A stretch of 64,000 nt of DNA from Symsagittifera roscoffensis. Its lineage: Eukaryota > Xenacoelomorpha > Acoela > Convolutidae. The notes below the pieces were generated by a model that was not told the origin of the DNA, made no database searches, and saw nothing but the letters and a program-made list of their open reading frames with translations. The stretch covers positions 30,888,599-30,952,598 of the forward strand of contig NC_087063.1 in NCBI RefSeq assembly GCF_963678635.1, in the 5' to 3' direction. Position 1 is the stretch's first letter. Every line of letters begins with the position of its first letter. Shown here in pieces: positions 1-11,741 of the stretch. The position numbers and the translations under genes are program-made.

Positions 1-345
1 CTTCTTACCTGGCAAAAACATTTAAATTTTTGGCTTCCGTATAACGACATGCACAGAAGCTTCTCATGCTACATTATTCTTCAAAAACACTTTCGTTTCA
101 AATAGTCGATATCAATGCGTTTGCTCTAAAGCAGTCGTTTAAAGCATCAAATCGTGGTGTGACAATTATTAGATCGAATCGCATTTTCCCCTGCCAAACA
201 AACCAGTTCACATTGCCCCCAGTCCACCACTAAGAAGATAGTTTTCAGAATTCGAACAGTTGTCCAGCGCACTGCGCAGGTTTTTTGGTTTCCACTCATT
301 TTGCCGCCCCTTTTTCCACATCGCTTTTATTAGCCCCCTATTTTA
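1..345. other. window edge, no exon identified
   Basis: This stretch lies downstream of the last recognised exon of the minus-strand methyltransferase-like gene. Further 3' exons of that gene may lie here or beyond the window edge, but none could be recognised. No repeat or RNA gene was seen. Confidence 0.4.
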
Positions 346-645
346 TCAACCGTTCTTATTTCTATTGTAATCTAAGATCACTTTGTTAATTTGATCCTCC
401 TGAATGTATCCAAGTGAGTTCATCGTTAGAGTATTTGCACTGTGACATTGCTCTTTCAAACTTTGAGCTTCAGACTCCGAAAGATTGTTCATATCGAGTG
501 CTTGAGTTTTGTCAAATATGCCAGCCTTCTTCCCAAACTGAAGTGCCGATTCACTCTTGTCCACGCCAAGAGTTTCAACTGGAAGTTGTCTTGGCTTCGC
601 AAGTTGGTAGCAAGTCGAATCAGAAGCCCATGTTTTTGCAAAGTC
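346..645 (-). CDS. methyltransferase-like protein, exon 3
   Basis: Third recognised exon of a class I SAM-dependent methyltransferase-like gene. It follows a clear acceptor (tttttcag before GAC at 645) in phase 0, continuing exon 2 without loss of frame. The segment LGVDKSESALQFGKKAG followed by an acidic LDMNN fits the second Rossmann strand of this fold, where an acidic residue binds the ribose of SAM, and the following strand (NTLTMNSLGYI) fits the substrate-side strand of the fold. The open frame ends in a stop at 346-348, giving a protein of about 187 aa; related bacterial proteins as I remember them continue further, so an alternative donor near the end leading to exons outside the window is possible. 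The 3' boundary is therefore uncertain. Confidence 0.6.
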   Translation of the reverse strand, partial: DFAKTWASDSTCYQLAKPRQLPVETLGVDKSESALQFGKKAGIFDKTQALDMNNLSESEAQSLKEQCHSANTLTMNSLGYIQEDQINKVILDYNRNKNG

Positions 646-1048
646 CTGAAAAATTGAAATCTTAAATGATGACATTTTACAGTGGCTCAAAAAACAGGTG
701 ATTCATTTAAAAAACGCACTATTTTTGTTAAACCACGCATTTTGAGTTTTAGTTTTCTTCTGAAGCTCCAGAAAGATCTCAATCTGCCAAAAAAAATTTG
801 TTGCTGCTCGCCTCTTGAAATTAATCAACTTTTGTATAATTTCTTTTCTGATCATATATTCGAACCAGAAAAAGATATTTTTTTTTGTATAGAATTGCAA
901 TAGTTTCTGTAATTTTGTTATGATCTCAAGATGTTTAGGAAGACCAATACCTGTCGAACTATTAAGAGCCTCTTAACTCAGTTCGTAGCCATTAGTATAT
1001 TTCTTGTTCCAAGATTTACCGAGCTTAAGTTTTGTTTGAAAAACCAAC

Positions 1049-1228
1049 CTCTTGGTAGTAGGCGTTGGTGTACACCAATGTATCATTCCCATAGGCACAC
1101 ATCATATCAACGAACTTGAGAGGTTTGTTCAATTCAAGGGCCCATTGTTTAAAAATAGGAAGCAGACATCTCTCACTGTATTTGGCCACTATCTCACTTC
1201 GTTCAACCAAATCGAGTTCTTTCATAAG
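1049..1228 (-). CDS. methyltransferase-like protein, exon 2
   Basis: Exactly 60 codons, phase 0 at both ends, bounded by acceptor ctttttag and donor AAGAG|GTTGGT. It encodes the start of a Rossmann methyltransferase domain: a charged helical lead-in, then FVDMMCAYGNDTL, which has the hydrophobic strand, acidic residue and glycine turn of motif I that binds SAM. The 403-nt intron separating it from exon 3 and the 1,091-nt intron from exon 1 show no other coding signal. The frame is maintained perfectly across all three exons, which strongly supports the model. The substrate is unknown; I infer small-molecule rather than nucleic-acid methylation only from general resemblance. Confidence 0.65.
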
Positions 1229-2319
1229 CTAAAAAGGAACTTTAATAAGCCAGCCGACCGACGTTTGAGTTAATTTAAAAGTATCATGGGTATATGAATC
1301 AACCAAAAGTTATGTAATTTGTTTCGAAGTTCGCTCAATTTTCATATTTTTTTAAATGTTTGTTGAGATATAACGGTGTATCTGTTCAATATTTTGGCTG
1401 CTTTGTATGGTAGCTGGTGTTACTTGTTACTTCTGCTAAGTATCACCTGAGAAAAACTTTTAGCTAGATGTCTTTTTTGAGTATTCAGTACTAATTTTCC
1501 TTTAAAGTTAAATGCAAAAAAAACTAGGTGATAAAAACAGTAAGGGAAACAATTTCTCTATAAAATTGGATTGTGTTCCTCCATATTTGCTAGTTTCACC
1601 CCGTGCTCGAAGTATATTTATAGCCTGCTCAATGAAGTTGAGTCTCTTTCGACTGTGCTCGAGTTATGTTTCGACCGTGCTAGGCCGAGTTTCGATAATT
1701 TTAAGTGCTCGACCCTATCCCTGTATCTAGTATGTTTTAAACTGAGAAATGACATTTTGCCCGTTTTTGATCGCCGATAGATAGAGTGAGCATCTCCACC
1801 AAGTTCAAGTTTTATTTTTAAAAAAGCTGGAACCCCGTTCAAAAATGCTAAACTTTTTAAGTTAGTGTTGTGACTTATTAGAATGTTAAGTATTTAAAAC
1901 TTATCAAAAATGATCAATTTTGAAACCTCAAATAGAAAGATTTTATTGTGATCAGCTTAACTGATCCGACCACTGTTAATACAGATTGAAGTAAATTAGT
2001 GATATCATCCTAATCTCGATCTTACCAATGTTTCTCCAAATCTTTGAGATTACCTAAAATAACGGCAATAGGAAAAATTTTTAGTGTTAGACTAGGAAGT
2101 TGCACAAATCTGTCCGAACGAAGACTGATAACGTGACGAACAGAAGGTTGTACTATTATCCGAAATTACTCTACGAGGAATACAACCCGACCTCACTCAA
2201 TATTTTCTATTAATTGAAATGTTTTTACAATTCTTTTTTTGATTATGAAAAAATTGTGGATGTTGAATTCTAGAAAAGTGAAGTCGCTCCCGCTGATTTG
2301 CTTCAATATATTGACTGAC

Positions 2320-2403
2320 CTCGTGGTAATATCTGGTGCAGTCTTTGTGATTGAAGACAGCAGTGAAGTCCTGTTTGTACGTTTTGGCGTAATACTTCGA
2401 CAT
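2320..2403 (-). CDS. methyltransferase-like protein, exon 1
   Basis: Proposed first coding exon: 28 codons from an ATG at 2403 (MSKYYAKTY...) to a strong donor CACGAG|GTCAGT, phase 0. The segment FNHKDCTRYYHE, continued by LMKELD in exon 2, resembles the N-terminal helix of a bacterial-type class I methyltransferase family in which an FNHK-x-YY motif precedes the SAM domain; this is from memory and not verified by search. The start is chosen because it is the methionine nearest this motif; the frame stays open further upstream, so a longer N terminus is possible. No promoter was recognised upstream. Confidence 0.55.
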
Positions 2404-2959
2404 TTTATTTTGAACTGATTTTAAAACTTCGTATACTTTGGAGAACGTTTTATCAAAAGCGCCACCTTCAACTACGATAAGATTATAATTAAGCCATATA
2501 TGTTGAGATCTTATCAAATTCAAAAGGTTGAGGGGAGATATCTGTTCTCATTTCGAATGATTTTGTTATTAAAACTAACTCAAATATTGTATAATCTACA
2601 TGTGGTGGAAATTGGGTGCCAAAGTGACTTCAAACCGAACGACAAAAATAGTGAATTCAGACGGACAAATGAAATGGACATTCGTAAAAAGTGAAAAACC
2701 AAGCAAACTCCTTGATAGGTGAAACTCTTTATCATAAGTGAACTCCTTCATACGCAGAGACCAAATGGGCGAAAAAAATATACAAATCAAATTTTTCAGT
2801 ATTCCATCATGAAAGGTTCAAAGGACTTGAAAATAAAATGGGCCAAATTTAAATACGCAGAAATATGCAAAAATTTGTATATATCAAGGTTTTTGTTATA
2901 AAAGAAGCTAAATATTGCTTTGTTTATATCTTTTTAATTGAACAGCAATTGATCCAATA
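2404..2959. other. intergenic, nothing recognised
   Basis: AT-rich sequence upstream of the methyltransferase-like gene and next to an antisense retrotransposon fossil. Short open frames here show no motif and no splice-site support. It may hold the methyltransferase promoter. Confidence 0.4.
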
Positions 2960-3990
2960 CGTAGGGTGGGTTTTTGTCGACCAATTTTAGGTACCTGAAA
3001 TTAAAGCCCATTTTGACCGTGATTTGGATTCGATAAAAGAAAGAATTCTTTTTGGAAGGCTTCTTGCTTGGTTCATTTCTCCTAGATTTTTCAATTTGCT
3101 TCAGGAAGGCTACTTTCCCGTCGAGTCGAGAGATTCTTTCTCAGAGACCTTGCCAAGTAATCTTTGATCTCCATAGATTTTCGGGGACCCGTGGTTTTTC
3201 TAGATCTGGAAGGTTATGCTGTAACTGTGATCGGGGTGAAGTCATCCAGTGAAGTATCGTTTTGAATGGGATCACTATCTGTTCCTCCAATGTCATAATT
3301 AGTTTAAAATGCTTGAGTTGGAGCTACCGTCAGTCCGCTTGAGTTGACCGCGTCGTACTGAGTGATCCTGTCCAAGCCTGTAATGCTCAAATCAAGATTA
3401 GGATTTGGTTCAGTTAGGCGTTGTCAGTATTAGGGGCGTTATAATTTGATACATCTTCAGATTAATCGTTCATTAAACCATCGGAAACCATGATCATTCC
3501 TGAAACGCCCAAAAACACATCAAGTTTCTCTTTTTTTTCGAAGAAAAGTTTTGGGATGGAGACCGGAAGAGGTTTTTCCATGGAGATCTTTCGGCTCGAG
3601 AAATGGATAATCCGTTAAGCTGTTTCCAGTGACCTTTTTCCGGGGTAGACAGTTTCCTTTCCTTTCTATACCTGAACTAGCCAAAGTTTTAGGGTTAAGT
3701 GTCAATTGAGTGTCAATGTAGAAATAGATGGTAGAAGTCGGTTAACCCAACAGCTTAATCTACTCTGCGTCGTTTTCTTTCCGTTGTTCGCTGTAGTGGT
3801 ATCAGGAAAGCTTTAAAGACTCTGAAAGTTTCAAATTCTGAGCCATAAAGGTAACCTCTAAAATCTTCTGAGGCCCATACCACGCCTCAGATTGGAGCTT
3901 TAAAGCTCCAATTCGTTACGGGATTTTTTTTTCATTTTGTGACATTTACAAAATTTCGTGGCCCGTTCAGACGCAAATGCTATTGCCTTC
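2960..3990 (-). mobile_element. decayed Ty3/gypsy pol fossil, antisense
   Basis: Read on the minus strand, this stretch contains recognisable but heavily decayed pol sequence. The clearest part is RNase H: an ELEL block, a YGSEFE block and a QSRLSCWVNRLLP block match the corresponding parts of element 1 (for example SRLTRWVDRLLPF). Weaker, charged linker-like sequence follows to about 2960. It is closer to element 1 than to element 2, has no recognisable LTRs, carries many breaks, and is clearly much older than the two complete insertions. Boundaries are approximate. Confidence 0.7.
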
Positions 3991-4635
3991 TTTTAAAGTC
4001 ATTAAACAAATCACGACAAATTATAGGGGAGCATTTGAATTCGATATTTAGTTCTCACTTTAGTCTGAGCTGCTAAATTCTTACAATTTTTTTCCATTTG
4101 AATTGCTGGTCACAAGCTTAGTATTTGGATAGAAAACATAATTTCGCTCGTCCTAATTTTGTTTGTTCTCAAAAAGTACCTGTTCGTATCCTTCTATTGT
4201 TCTAAATTATATCAGTATCTTCAATTGTTATATGTTTGGCGGAAAAACTTGATTATTTAGTGCCAGGTGATAAGAAGAGCGCAGGTGATTAGTTTTTCTA
4301 CCACAGTCATTATTGCAGAGGGGGCAAAAATTAATTGAAGAATTGCAAAATGATACAAAATTTGATGGCACATAATTGTTTGTTGAGTTGCCTGATTTAG
4401 CGTGAGAACCGATTCAAATTTAAATTAGTTTTTTTGTTCTAGTATTTTAGTAACTTTCTAGACGTTGATTTCGTTCTATATTAATCATTAGTTAATTCTT
4501 TTATATTTGCTGCTTCAACTTTAATTCACATGACCTTGAATCACTGATGATCTCATCTTGTTTTGACTTCACATGATTTTTGCAACAGATGAATGGTTTT
4601 TTTAGTGTTTTGTTTCTAGTTTTACTCACAACTTT
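3991..4635. other. flank of LTR element 1, no gene seen
   Basis: AT-rich, with no convincing exon. It probably belongs to the intron (or intergenic DNA) of the plus-strand gene whose last exons lie at 11565-12288. The last five bases (ACTTT) are the left target-site duplication of element 1. Confidence 0.4.
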
Positions 4636-4850
4636 TGTTGTGATTGCATCATGTTTTGCATCTGTTGCAAAACGTATTTAGTTTTAATTAACTGGTCACT
4701 CCTCTATGACCTTCATTGGCCATTCTCTCCGGCGGAGAGATTGATCTCTCATTGTTTTAATGTTTTAACTTACCGACTAATTCATCTTAATTCTTATTCT
4801 TTTTAATGGTTTTAACTTAGAATTAGCTACAACAAAGTAACATTTTATCA
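4636..4850 (+). repeat. 5' LTR of element 1
   Basis: 215-bp direct repeat beginning TGTTGTGATT and ending TTTTATCA, matching 11314-11528 with four substitutions (about 1.9%). It is flanked on the left by ACTTT, repeated to the right of the 3' LTR. A palindrome CTCTCCGGCGGAGAG lies in the middle. No TATA box was certain. Confidence 0.95.
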
Positions 4851-4866
4851 TGGCGCAGTCAACCAA
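4850..4866 (+). other. primer-binding site overlapping gag start, element 1
   Basis: The bases right after the 5' LTR, TGGCGCAGTCAACC, sit where a tRNA primer-binding site is expected. The last A of the LTR plus TG of this site makes the ATG of a frame reading MAQSTNESN, so the putative Gag start straddles the LTR/PBS junction. The same arrangement is seen in element 2. The priming tRNA was not identified. Confidence 0.7.
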
Positions 4867-7800
4867 CGAATCTAACGTGAGAGGAATACCTCCATTTTGG
4901 CAAAATCACACGGTACACCCCCCATTCCATGGGAAGACTGGAGTGATCTGTTTCAATTAGCTATAATTGCTAAAGAGAACATCGACATAGAAATTTTACT
5001 CAATCCTTCGGAGAGACATCACCCGCAACCTCCAAATTTGGAAAATCCGACGGACGGAGAAACAGATTCCCAAAGACGCTCGAGAATGGAGCGAAATACC
5101 CAGGAACAAAGACGATACGACGAAGAAAAATCAGCATCGATCAAAACTGAAACCAAAAAAATTCAATGGAATGCGACTAGAAGAAGCTGATAAAAAACTA
5201 CGTTCGGTCCTATATCTAGCACTGGGAAACGAAGGAAAAAGGATCTTCGGGCAAAAGTTTACCAGGTGAAAGTCTTAAAAATTTCTTTTAAAGAATTCTG
5301 GGAGTCCCTAGCGATCGCTTCCGTAAGAAAGACAAATGTCACATTCGAACGACATAAATTGTTAAACCGAAAACAACGGGACAGAGAACCGCACGAACAA
5401 TTTTGGGGTGCCCTAGCTGAAATGGCAAAAAAGTGCGACATAACCGCAGGAGAAGAAGAGTGGATACGAGACATTTTCATAAACAACATGAAAAACTACG
5501 ACATCCAAAGAAAACTGTTAACAGAAACCCATCCCCCACGTGAAGCACTAAACGTAGCACTTATAGACGAAAAGGGAATTTTAAAACCACCTAAAGTTAA
5601 CAAGCAAATTTAAATCCAACGGATCATCCGTACATAAATCAAACAACCATTTTAACGTCAAAAGAGAACCAACCCTCAATATCGAAAGAAGTAACAACTA
5701 TATGAAGTGCGGCGGAACATTCTCAAAAGGCCATCTAGCAGTTTGCCCAGCAAAGGACACTACTTGTACTTCTTGTAAATTCAAAGGTCCTTTTACCAGA
5801 CTTTGTAGATCTCGTCGTAAAAATGTAAACATTGTAAATACTCAAATTGTAGATAATACAGATTTTAATCCGTCGGATATTCGGGATGTAAATACTGACC
5901 ACATGGATAGAGAATGTTGTGGCGTCATAAATGCATGGTCGGAATCTGGACAAAGCGAAAACGACGATTACTCTGTATTAAATGTCACTACGATTTTCGG
6001 CGAAGATGGAAAAGAATTGAAGAAATTATTGAATATTGGACTCGGAAAAGAAAACCAAATAATTTTAAATATCCAAGTGGATTCGGCTAGCCAGGTGAGC
6101 TTCCTCGAGAAAAACGTACTACACGAATTGAAATTACTCGATCCTTAATTGAAAATTTATCCGGTGGATAAGGCAACCAAAGATAATTACTGTGGATCCA
6201 CAGATAACGCCATAAACATTTCTGGAAAGGTGAAACTCCCGATCTTTTCAAACGGCTGGTCAGACAACGACTGTCATTTCTTTTTGACCGAAGGACACGA
6301 GAGAAATATCCTAGGAAATGACAACCTACCGAAAGTGGGGATAGAAGTCTCTCAGAAACACTTCCCACATTTCCAGACTAACAAGCAGTGTAACTCAATA
6401 AATTCCATCTCGCAAACAAACAAAGATAGGGAAAATCTAAACGTATCAAAAACATTCAAAAATTTATTCCTTCGGATTGGGAAAATTAAAAACCAGACGA
6501 AAATAACTAATTTTCACGAACCCCTAAAATCAATCCAACTAAAGGGAAGACGAGTTCCCCTTCACTTACTGGATTCTGTCAAGACAGAACTAAATAGACT
6601 AAAAGCCAAGGGACATATTAAAAAACTAGAAAACTGTGACGAAGACCGTTTTATTAGCCCAATAGTCATTACTTGCAAAAAAGACAAATCTACCAAAGTA
6701 GCTTTAGATTCAAAGTTTATAAATAAACAGATTTACAAGAACAATTACCAAATGCCGAACATCCACGAACTAGTTGACAATGTCGCAGCGCAAATTGCTA
6801 ATGATTCCGTTGGAGAAGTATGGTTTACTAACTTAGACTTAAAAAATGCTTACAGCCAACTCTCACTAGATAAATTTACTAGTAACCAATGCAACTTTAG
6901 TATCGTGGGCGATGATATTACGGGTACTAACCAATTTTAACCGGCTTTTACGGCCTAGGCGATATGCCTAACGAATTTCAAAGAGTAATGGATTCTACGT
7001 TAGGTTCTATCTCTTTTACCAACTGTTACCTAGACGACATTTTAATTGCTTCCAAAGGAACATTTTTAGACCACAAGAACATTGTGTTAAAAATTTTATC
7101 CACTCTAGACGAATATAACTTCGCGGTGAAATGGTCAAAATGTAAATGCTTTCAAAAAGAAATAGAATGGTTGGGATTCAAAATCTCAATATCAGGAATT
7201 ATACCTTTATTCGACAAATCGAAAGCTATAAAAGACTTACCTATTCCAAACAATTTGAAAGAACTACGATCATTTTTTGGTTCTACAAACCAGTACATCA
7301 AATTCGTTCCAAATTTAGCCTCTTTAGGAAGCCCGCTCCGTCCGCTTCTTAATAAGAAATCGATATTCGAATGGAATGATGACCATACAAAAGCGTTCGA
7401 AAAAATTAAAAAAGAAATTGTAAACCTAACAGAGAATACCCATTTTGACGTAAAACGGAAAACTGGAGTAAAAACGGACGCGTCACACAATGGTCTGGGA
7501 GCTTCCCTCAAACAACTCCACGGGAACGACTGGAAAACAATTTTTTTTGCCTCACGCTTTTTAAACCCTCACGAGTCAAAATATTCTACGAACGAGCTCG
7601 AATTACTAGGGGTCGTATGGGCCGTTGAACCTTACAAGAATTACCTTTACGGATCGGAAATTGAAGTAATTACTGACCACAAAGCTCTATTGTCCGCTTT
7701 ATCACCAAACCACGGAAATAAAACATATCACAGTAGATTAACAAGATGGGTAGACAGATTATTACCTTTCAATTTTTCAATCAAACATCTAGCAGGAAAG

Positions 7801-8106
7801 GATATGGGCTTCACTGACCTTATTTCTAAAATCCCATCTGGAAACGCCCTCCCAATATCTCACTACGACGAGGAATTTGTAGTAGCCAAAATTAAAAAGA
7901 TTCACAAATCAATTATTCCGTCGGAGAAACAAAGAATTACCTGCTCAGCTATTGGTTCTAATCTGGAAAATTCCGATTACGCTTTATTACGTAATTACCT
8001 AATAGCAGCAGTACTAAAACTTTTTAACTCGACTTTTCCAATTTGTTCATTTAATCACAAAAGAACAGAATTTGTACCTCAAATTGCATTCCAACGGATT
8101 GTTCTA

Positions 8107-8222
8107 AAACAAACACATTAATTATTTCTATTTCTAACTCCGCGTTTCTTTATTGTTTAATTCTTAATTGTATATTATTTAATTCACCTGTAGATAGAAA
8201 AAATTGTAGATACTGTTAATAT
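8107..8222 (+). repeat. left arm of 116-bp inverted repeat inside element 1
   Basis: Near-perfect inverted partner of 8699-8814. The arm contains TCTATCTACAGGTGAATT read in the opposite sense in its partner. The arms enclose about 476 bp that includes the integrase zinc-binding region in normal orientation. Element 2 has no such repeat. It looks like a late rearrangement or insertion within the element. Confidence 0.85.
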
Positions 8223-8698
8223 GAATCATAAGAATATTGTAATTAATCCCACCACTTCCGGTATTTCAGTAGATTTAGATTACCCGCTTTTACCTGACCA
8301 CGCTAATCTCGTTAAAAATACCGCGAAAATTTGAAGTTGCCGGATCGACCCTTGAACTTGAATATTTTATTTAACGCCAAGCTGGTAGCCCTGTTGACAG
8401 AAGACGACCCCATGTTGAATCCAATTGTTAAAGCACTTCAAAATAAGGTGGAGAAGATTAATGCAAATTCTCCTTATTTCAAACACTTCACCAGAGATCT
8501 ACATGAATCCGACGGATTACTCTACATGGACGGTAAACTCGTTATACCTTTTACCTTAAGAAACGCGATGTTGAAGACCCTCCACGAAGCTCATCCGGGT
8601 CAATTTGGAATGAAGTATTTGGCCCAATACATCTGGTGGCCTCATAATAACAGGCAAACTTGATTCTACGGAATAAATTGCTCAGAGTGCACATTAGC

Positions 8699-8814
8699 AT
8701 ATTAACAGTATCTACAATTTTTTCTATCTACAGGTGAATTAAATAATCTACAATTAAGAATTAAACAAAAAAGAAACGCGGAGTTAGAAATAGAAATAAT
8801 TAATGTGTTTGTTT
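8699..8814 (-). repeat. right arm of 116-bp inverted repeat inside element 1
   Basis: Inverted partner of 8107-8222, with only a few mismatches. It lies between the zinc-binding and catalytic parts of the integrase region and ends in GTGTTTGTTTCAG, which looks like a 3' splice site; whether it is used is unknown. Confidence 0.85.
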
Positions 8815-11313
8815 CAGAATCTGAAAACTGTTATCCCTAATTCACAAATTAGTGAACTTCCTCCATTATTGGAACCAAACGAAGAACTTAACCTAGATTT
8901 TGCTGGTCCTTTGGATTCCTATTGGGGGTCAAACAAATATATATTACTTTGCATTGACAGATTTTCTAAATTTCCGTCGGCAGAAATTACATCTTCTACC
9001 TCTACAAAAACAGTTATTGAATTGTTACAGGACTATATATTCTTACACGGGATCCCTTATTCAATAAGGGTAGACCACGCTACTTGCTTTACAAGCCAAG
9101 ATTTTAAATTATTCTGTGATTCTAACAACATTAAAATAATATTGTGTACAGTAGGCGACCATCGTTCCAACGGATTAGTCGAAAAATTGGTACACACTGT
9201 GAAAATCAAATTACTTGCTATTTTAAAAGAACATCATAAATGTACACTGCAAAACGCCGTTTCAAAAATTATCTGGAATTTACGTTCAACTTACCAATCA
9301 AAAATTAAATGTTCGCCATTCGAAATCCACTATAACAGAAAACCAAATACAATTTGGAAACAACTAGCTTCTGGTGAACCTTCCTTTGGAATTTTAGACA
9401 AAGGGAAATCAATACTGTCTAAAGAATGGGCAAAGGACTGGAACGCGGATGATAGACTAGAGGATGGTTACAAGGACGATTTGGTAGCGAAAAAGAAACA
9501 AACCCCGACCGAAAAAGGCTATGACACAGACTACGCCTCATCCTCGAAAATCAAGCCTAGTAGATTACCAATTAAAAGTCCCTTCAAAGGTAAAATTCGT
9601 CGGAAAACTAACGGTAACATCAACCGAGACTGTTTCTATAAGGAACTAAACAAAAGAATAATAAATTCATCTACCTCGACAGTAGAATTATCCGACGGAA
9701 AAATAATACGAAAATCCGACATTGCGATTCCTATTTCTACCTCAAATAAAATCAGACCTTTTAAAGGTAATATTTCATTCCCGTACTTTCCTAATCCTAT
9801 GTTGAAGTAGGTCAGAAACAGGAAGGCTCAAGACGAAGACCAAAAACGAAAAAACCGATGAAAAGAACTCGCAGACAAGTGGAACCGGTCCCATCCGACA
9901 ACCTGACAAGGACACGTGTATCAGGGTCACCATACAAACCAACCAGAAGACAAACTCGCCGCTCAAAGAAGTCGTCAACCCCTCCAGGTTACCTTGCTTC
10001 GGATGAATCCATGCTAATTCCTTCGGATATTTCGGATACTAGCGAATGGGAATGGGAATGGATAGCGGGCGGTTTTCCTTGTAGAGATATAGCCAGAGAG
10101 CGCTTTATTTCAGACTCACACACAACCCATTTCCCAAATGGAAATGACCCTAATTCCGGCGTATCCAATACTGAAATCAAATCTGAGATTTTAGAAGACG
10201 ACACGGACCTGAATAGAGAGCAATCCATGGACCAGACTTACGCGTGCCCAATAAGCGTTATTCCCGCTAATCGAGCTCCTAGTGCAACAGAACAGAGAAC
10301 TGCAACCCAGGGAGAGGAGGAATCCACCATCAAACCACGGGATTTATAAGACGATTGTAATCCAATGGATTCGGGTTCAGTTACAGATTTCCCGGTTTAC
10401 GAAATAAATGATTCAGCAGACTAGTGCACTCCACCTCCCAATCCCTCTAACATACCTGGTAAAGTTCTCCCCACCATCCGCCGTTTTAGTAGAAATGTTG
10501 GCCCACCGAAATTTTATGGTCAAAGATATTTAATAGATGCCGTAGACAATTCTCAAGAAGCCTCTGGTTCAGCAGCCGATCCCATGGTGATAGAAATTGA
10601 TGACACCATTACTCACGAGACAGACAACAACACGGCTCCGGCGGAATTAATTTTATTAGATTCTGATTCACCATCTCCAGACCAAACATCCACCCCATCA
10701 ACCGATGAATCGCTGAGGGTGGAAGTAGAAAATTTCGGAGATCATTCTGAACTTGATAGTGAACTCTTTAACGCTGAACTAGAAAACTTTTTAAACGAAT
10801 ACAGAAATTTGTAATCACCAAGCATAATTCCAACCGTTTTTTTTTCTTATCCTTGATTACACCCTATTTCACAAACCGGTGCTAAACTATATTTCTTACA
10901 ATTGAACTGGAAGTTTTTGCGTACACTAATTTTCGTAACAAATCAATTCCTTCGGATAAATTATCCGTAATTTGAACCACCTTACCATGCTGTCATAAAT
11001 CCTGTATCGGATTTTCATCTATCTTACGCGATGTAATTCATTGCCTTCATTAAAAACGCGGTGATAACTTCGTCGTATTTTAATTTTATTTACTTTGCTT
11101 AGATCTTATCCGTCGGATACCGGATAACCATTTCTCCGTTACATCGGTGCAGTATTTAGCACTATAGTGACGCTTTAGTTACTTTCAGTTTCCTATTTAG
11201 CGGTGCTTTAAACTCTTTCCCTCGTCCTTAAAGGGGGAGAAAGGACTCAGACTCAGTTAGTTCGTATTCCGTACTTATTAAGTGTAAATTAAAATTTTTC
11301 CTGCTCAGAGGAA

Positions 11314-11528
11314 TGTTGTGATTGCATCATGTTTTGCATCTGTTGCAAAACGTTTTTAGTTTTAATTAACTGGTCACTCCTCTATGACCTTCATTGGCCA
11401 TTCTCTCCGGCGGAGAGAATGATCTCTCATTGTTTTAATGTTTTAACTTACCGACTAATTCATCTTAATTCTTATTCTTTTTAATAGTCTTAACTTAGAA
11501 TTAGCTACAACAAAGTAACATTTTATCA
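11314..11528 (+). repeat. 3' LTR of element 1
   Basis: Second copy of the 215-bp LTR, four differences from the 5' copy. It is preceded by a short purine-rich stretch (CAGAGGAA) and followed by the target duplication ACTTT. Its right edge lies 36 bp before the AG acceptor of the next host exon. Confidence 0.95.
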
Positions 11529-11564
11529 ACTTTGTACTTTTGTTAGTAGTCTATATGTTTCTAG

Positions 11565-11741
11565 AGTCTCAGAGAGTGACGAAGAGAACAAACTCAGACA
11601 GTCGTATGGGTCACTGGAGAGGGCCAAGAATAAAACAGTTCAGACACCCAACGCATCTGATACCCGTCGTAAGACCATGAAGGAGACAGGCACTGACCCA
11701 GCTGCAGAGTTGTTCACCAGGCCCATAAAAATGGCACCAAG
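11565..11741 (+). CDS. unrecognised hydrophilic protein, penultimate exon
   Basis: Exon bounded by acceptor ATGTTTCTAG and donor CCAAG|GTTCTG. It carries one base completing a preceding codon, 58 codons and two trailing bases. It encodes a charged sequence (VSESDEENKLRQSYGSLERA..., ending RPIKMAP). The phase fits the next exon exactly, restoring Arg across the junction. No family was recognised. Upstream exons should lie 5' of LTR element 1 or outside the window, but none was found, so this could also be a gene fragment. Confidence 0.55.

Larger units (their letters stand above)
4636..11528 (+). mobile_element. LTR element 1, Ty3/gypsy-like
   Basis: A 6.9-kb LTR retrotransposon with 215-bp LTRs and a 5-bp target duplication (ACTTT at 4631-4635 and 11529-11533). 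Parts in order: Gag region from 4850 with a cysteine-rich knuckle near 5.70-5.82 kb; aspartic protease-like VDSASQVS near 6.08 kb; reverse transcriptase about 6.5-7.2 kb with YLDD; RNase H about 7.4-7.85 kb; integrase zinc-binding region about 8.5-8.7 kb; integrase core about 8.87-9.3 kb; then a charged, acidic tail to about 10.8 kb. No envelope-like protein is evident. RT-RNaseH-IN order defines Ty3/gypsy. The LTRs differ at about 1.9%, so it is young, but the coding part is broken at roughly half a dozen or more points and it is not whole. It lies sense to the gene at 11.6-12.3 kb. Confidence 0.95.

Noticed and set aside
3052-3705. Short open frames on both strands
   Set aside because: They fall inside the antisense gypsy fossil and are shadows of its decayed pol sequence.
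9858-10814. Envelope gene in element 1
   Set aside because: The post-integrase region is hydrophilic and acidic with no signal peptide or membrane segment, so no envelope call is supported.
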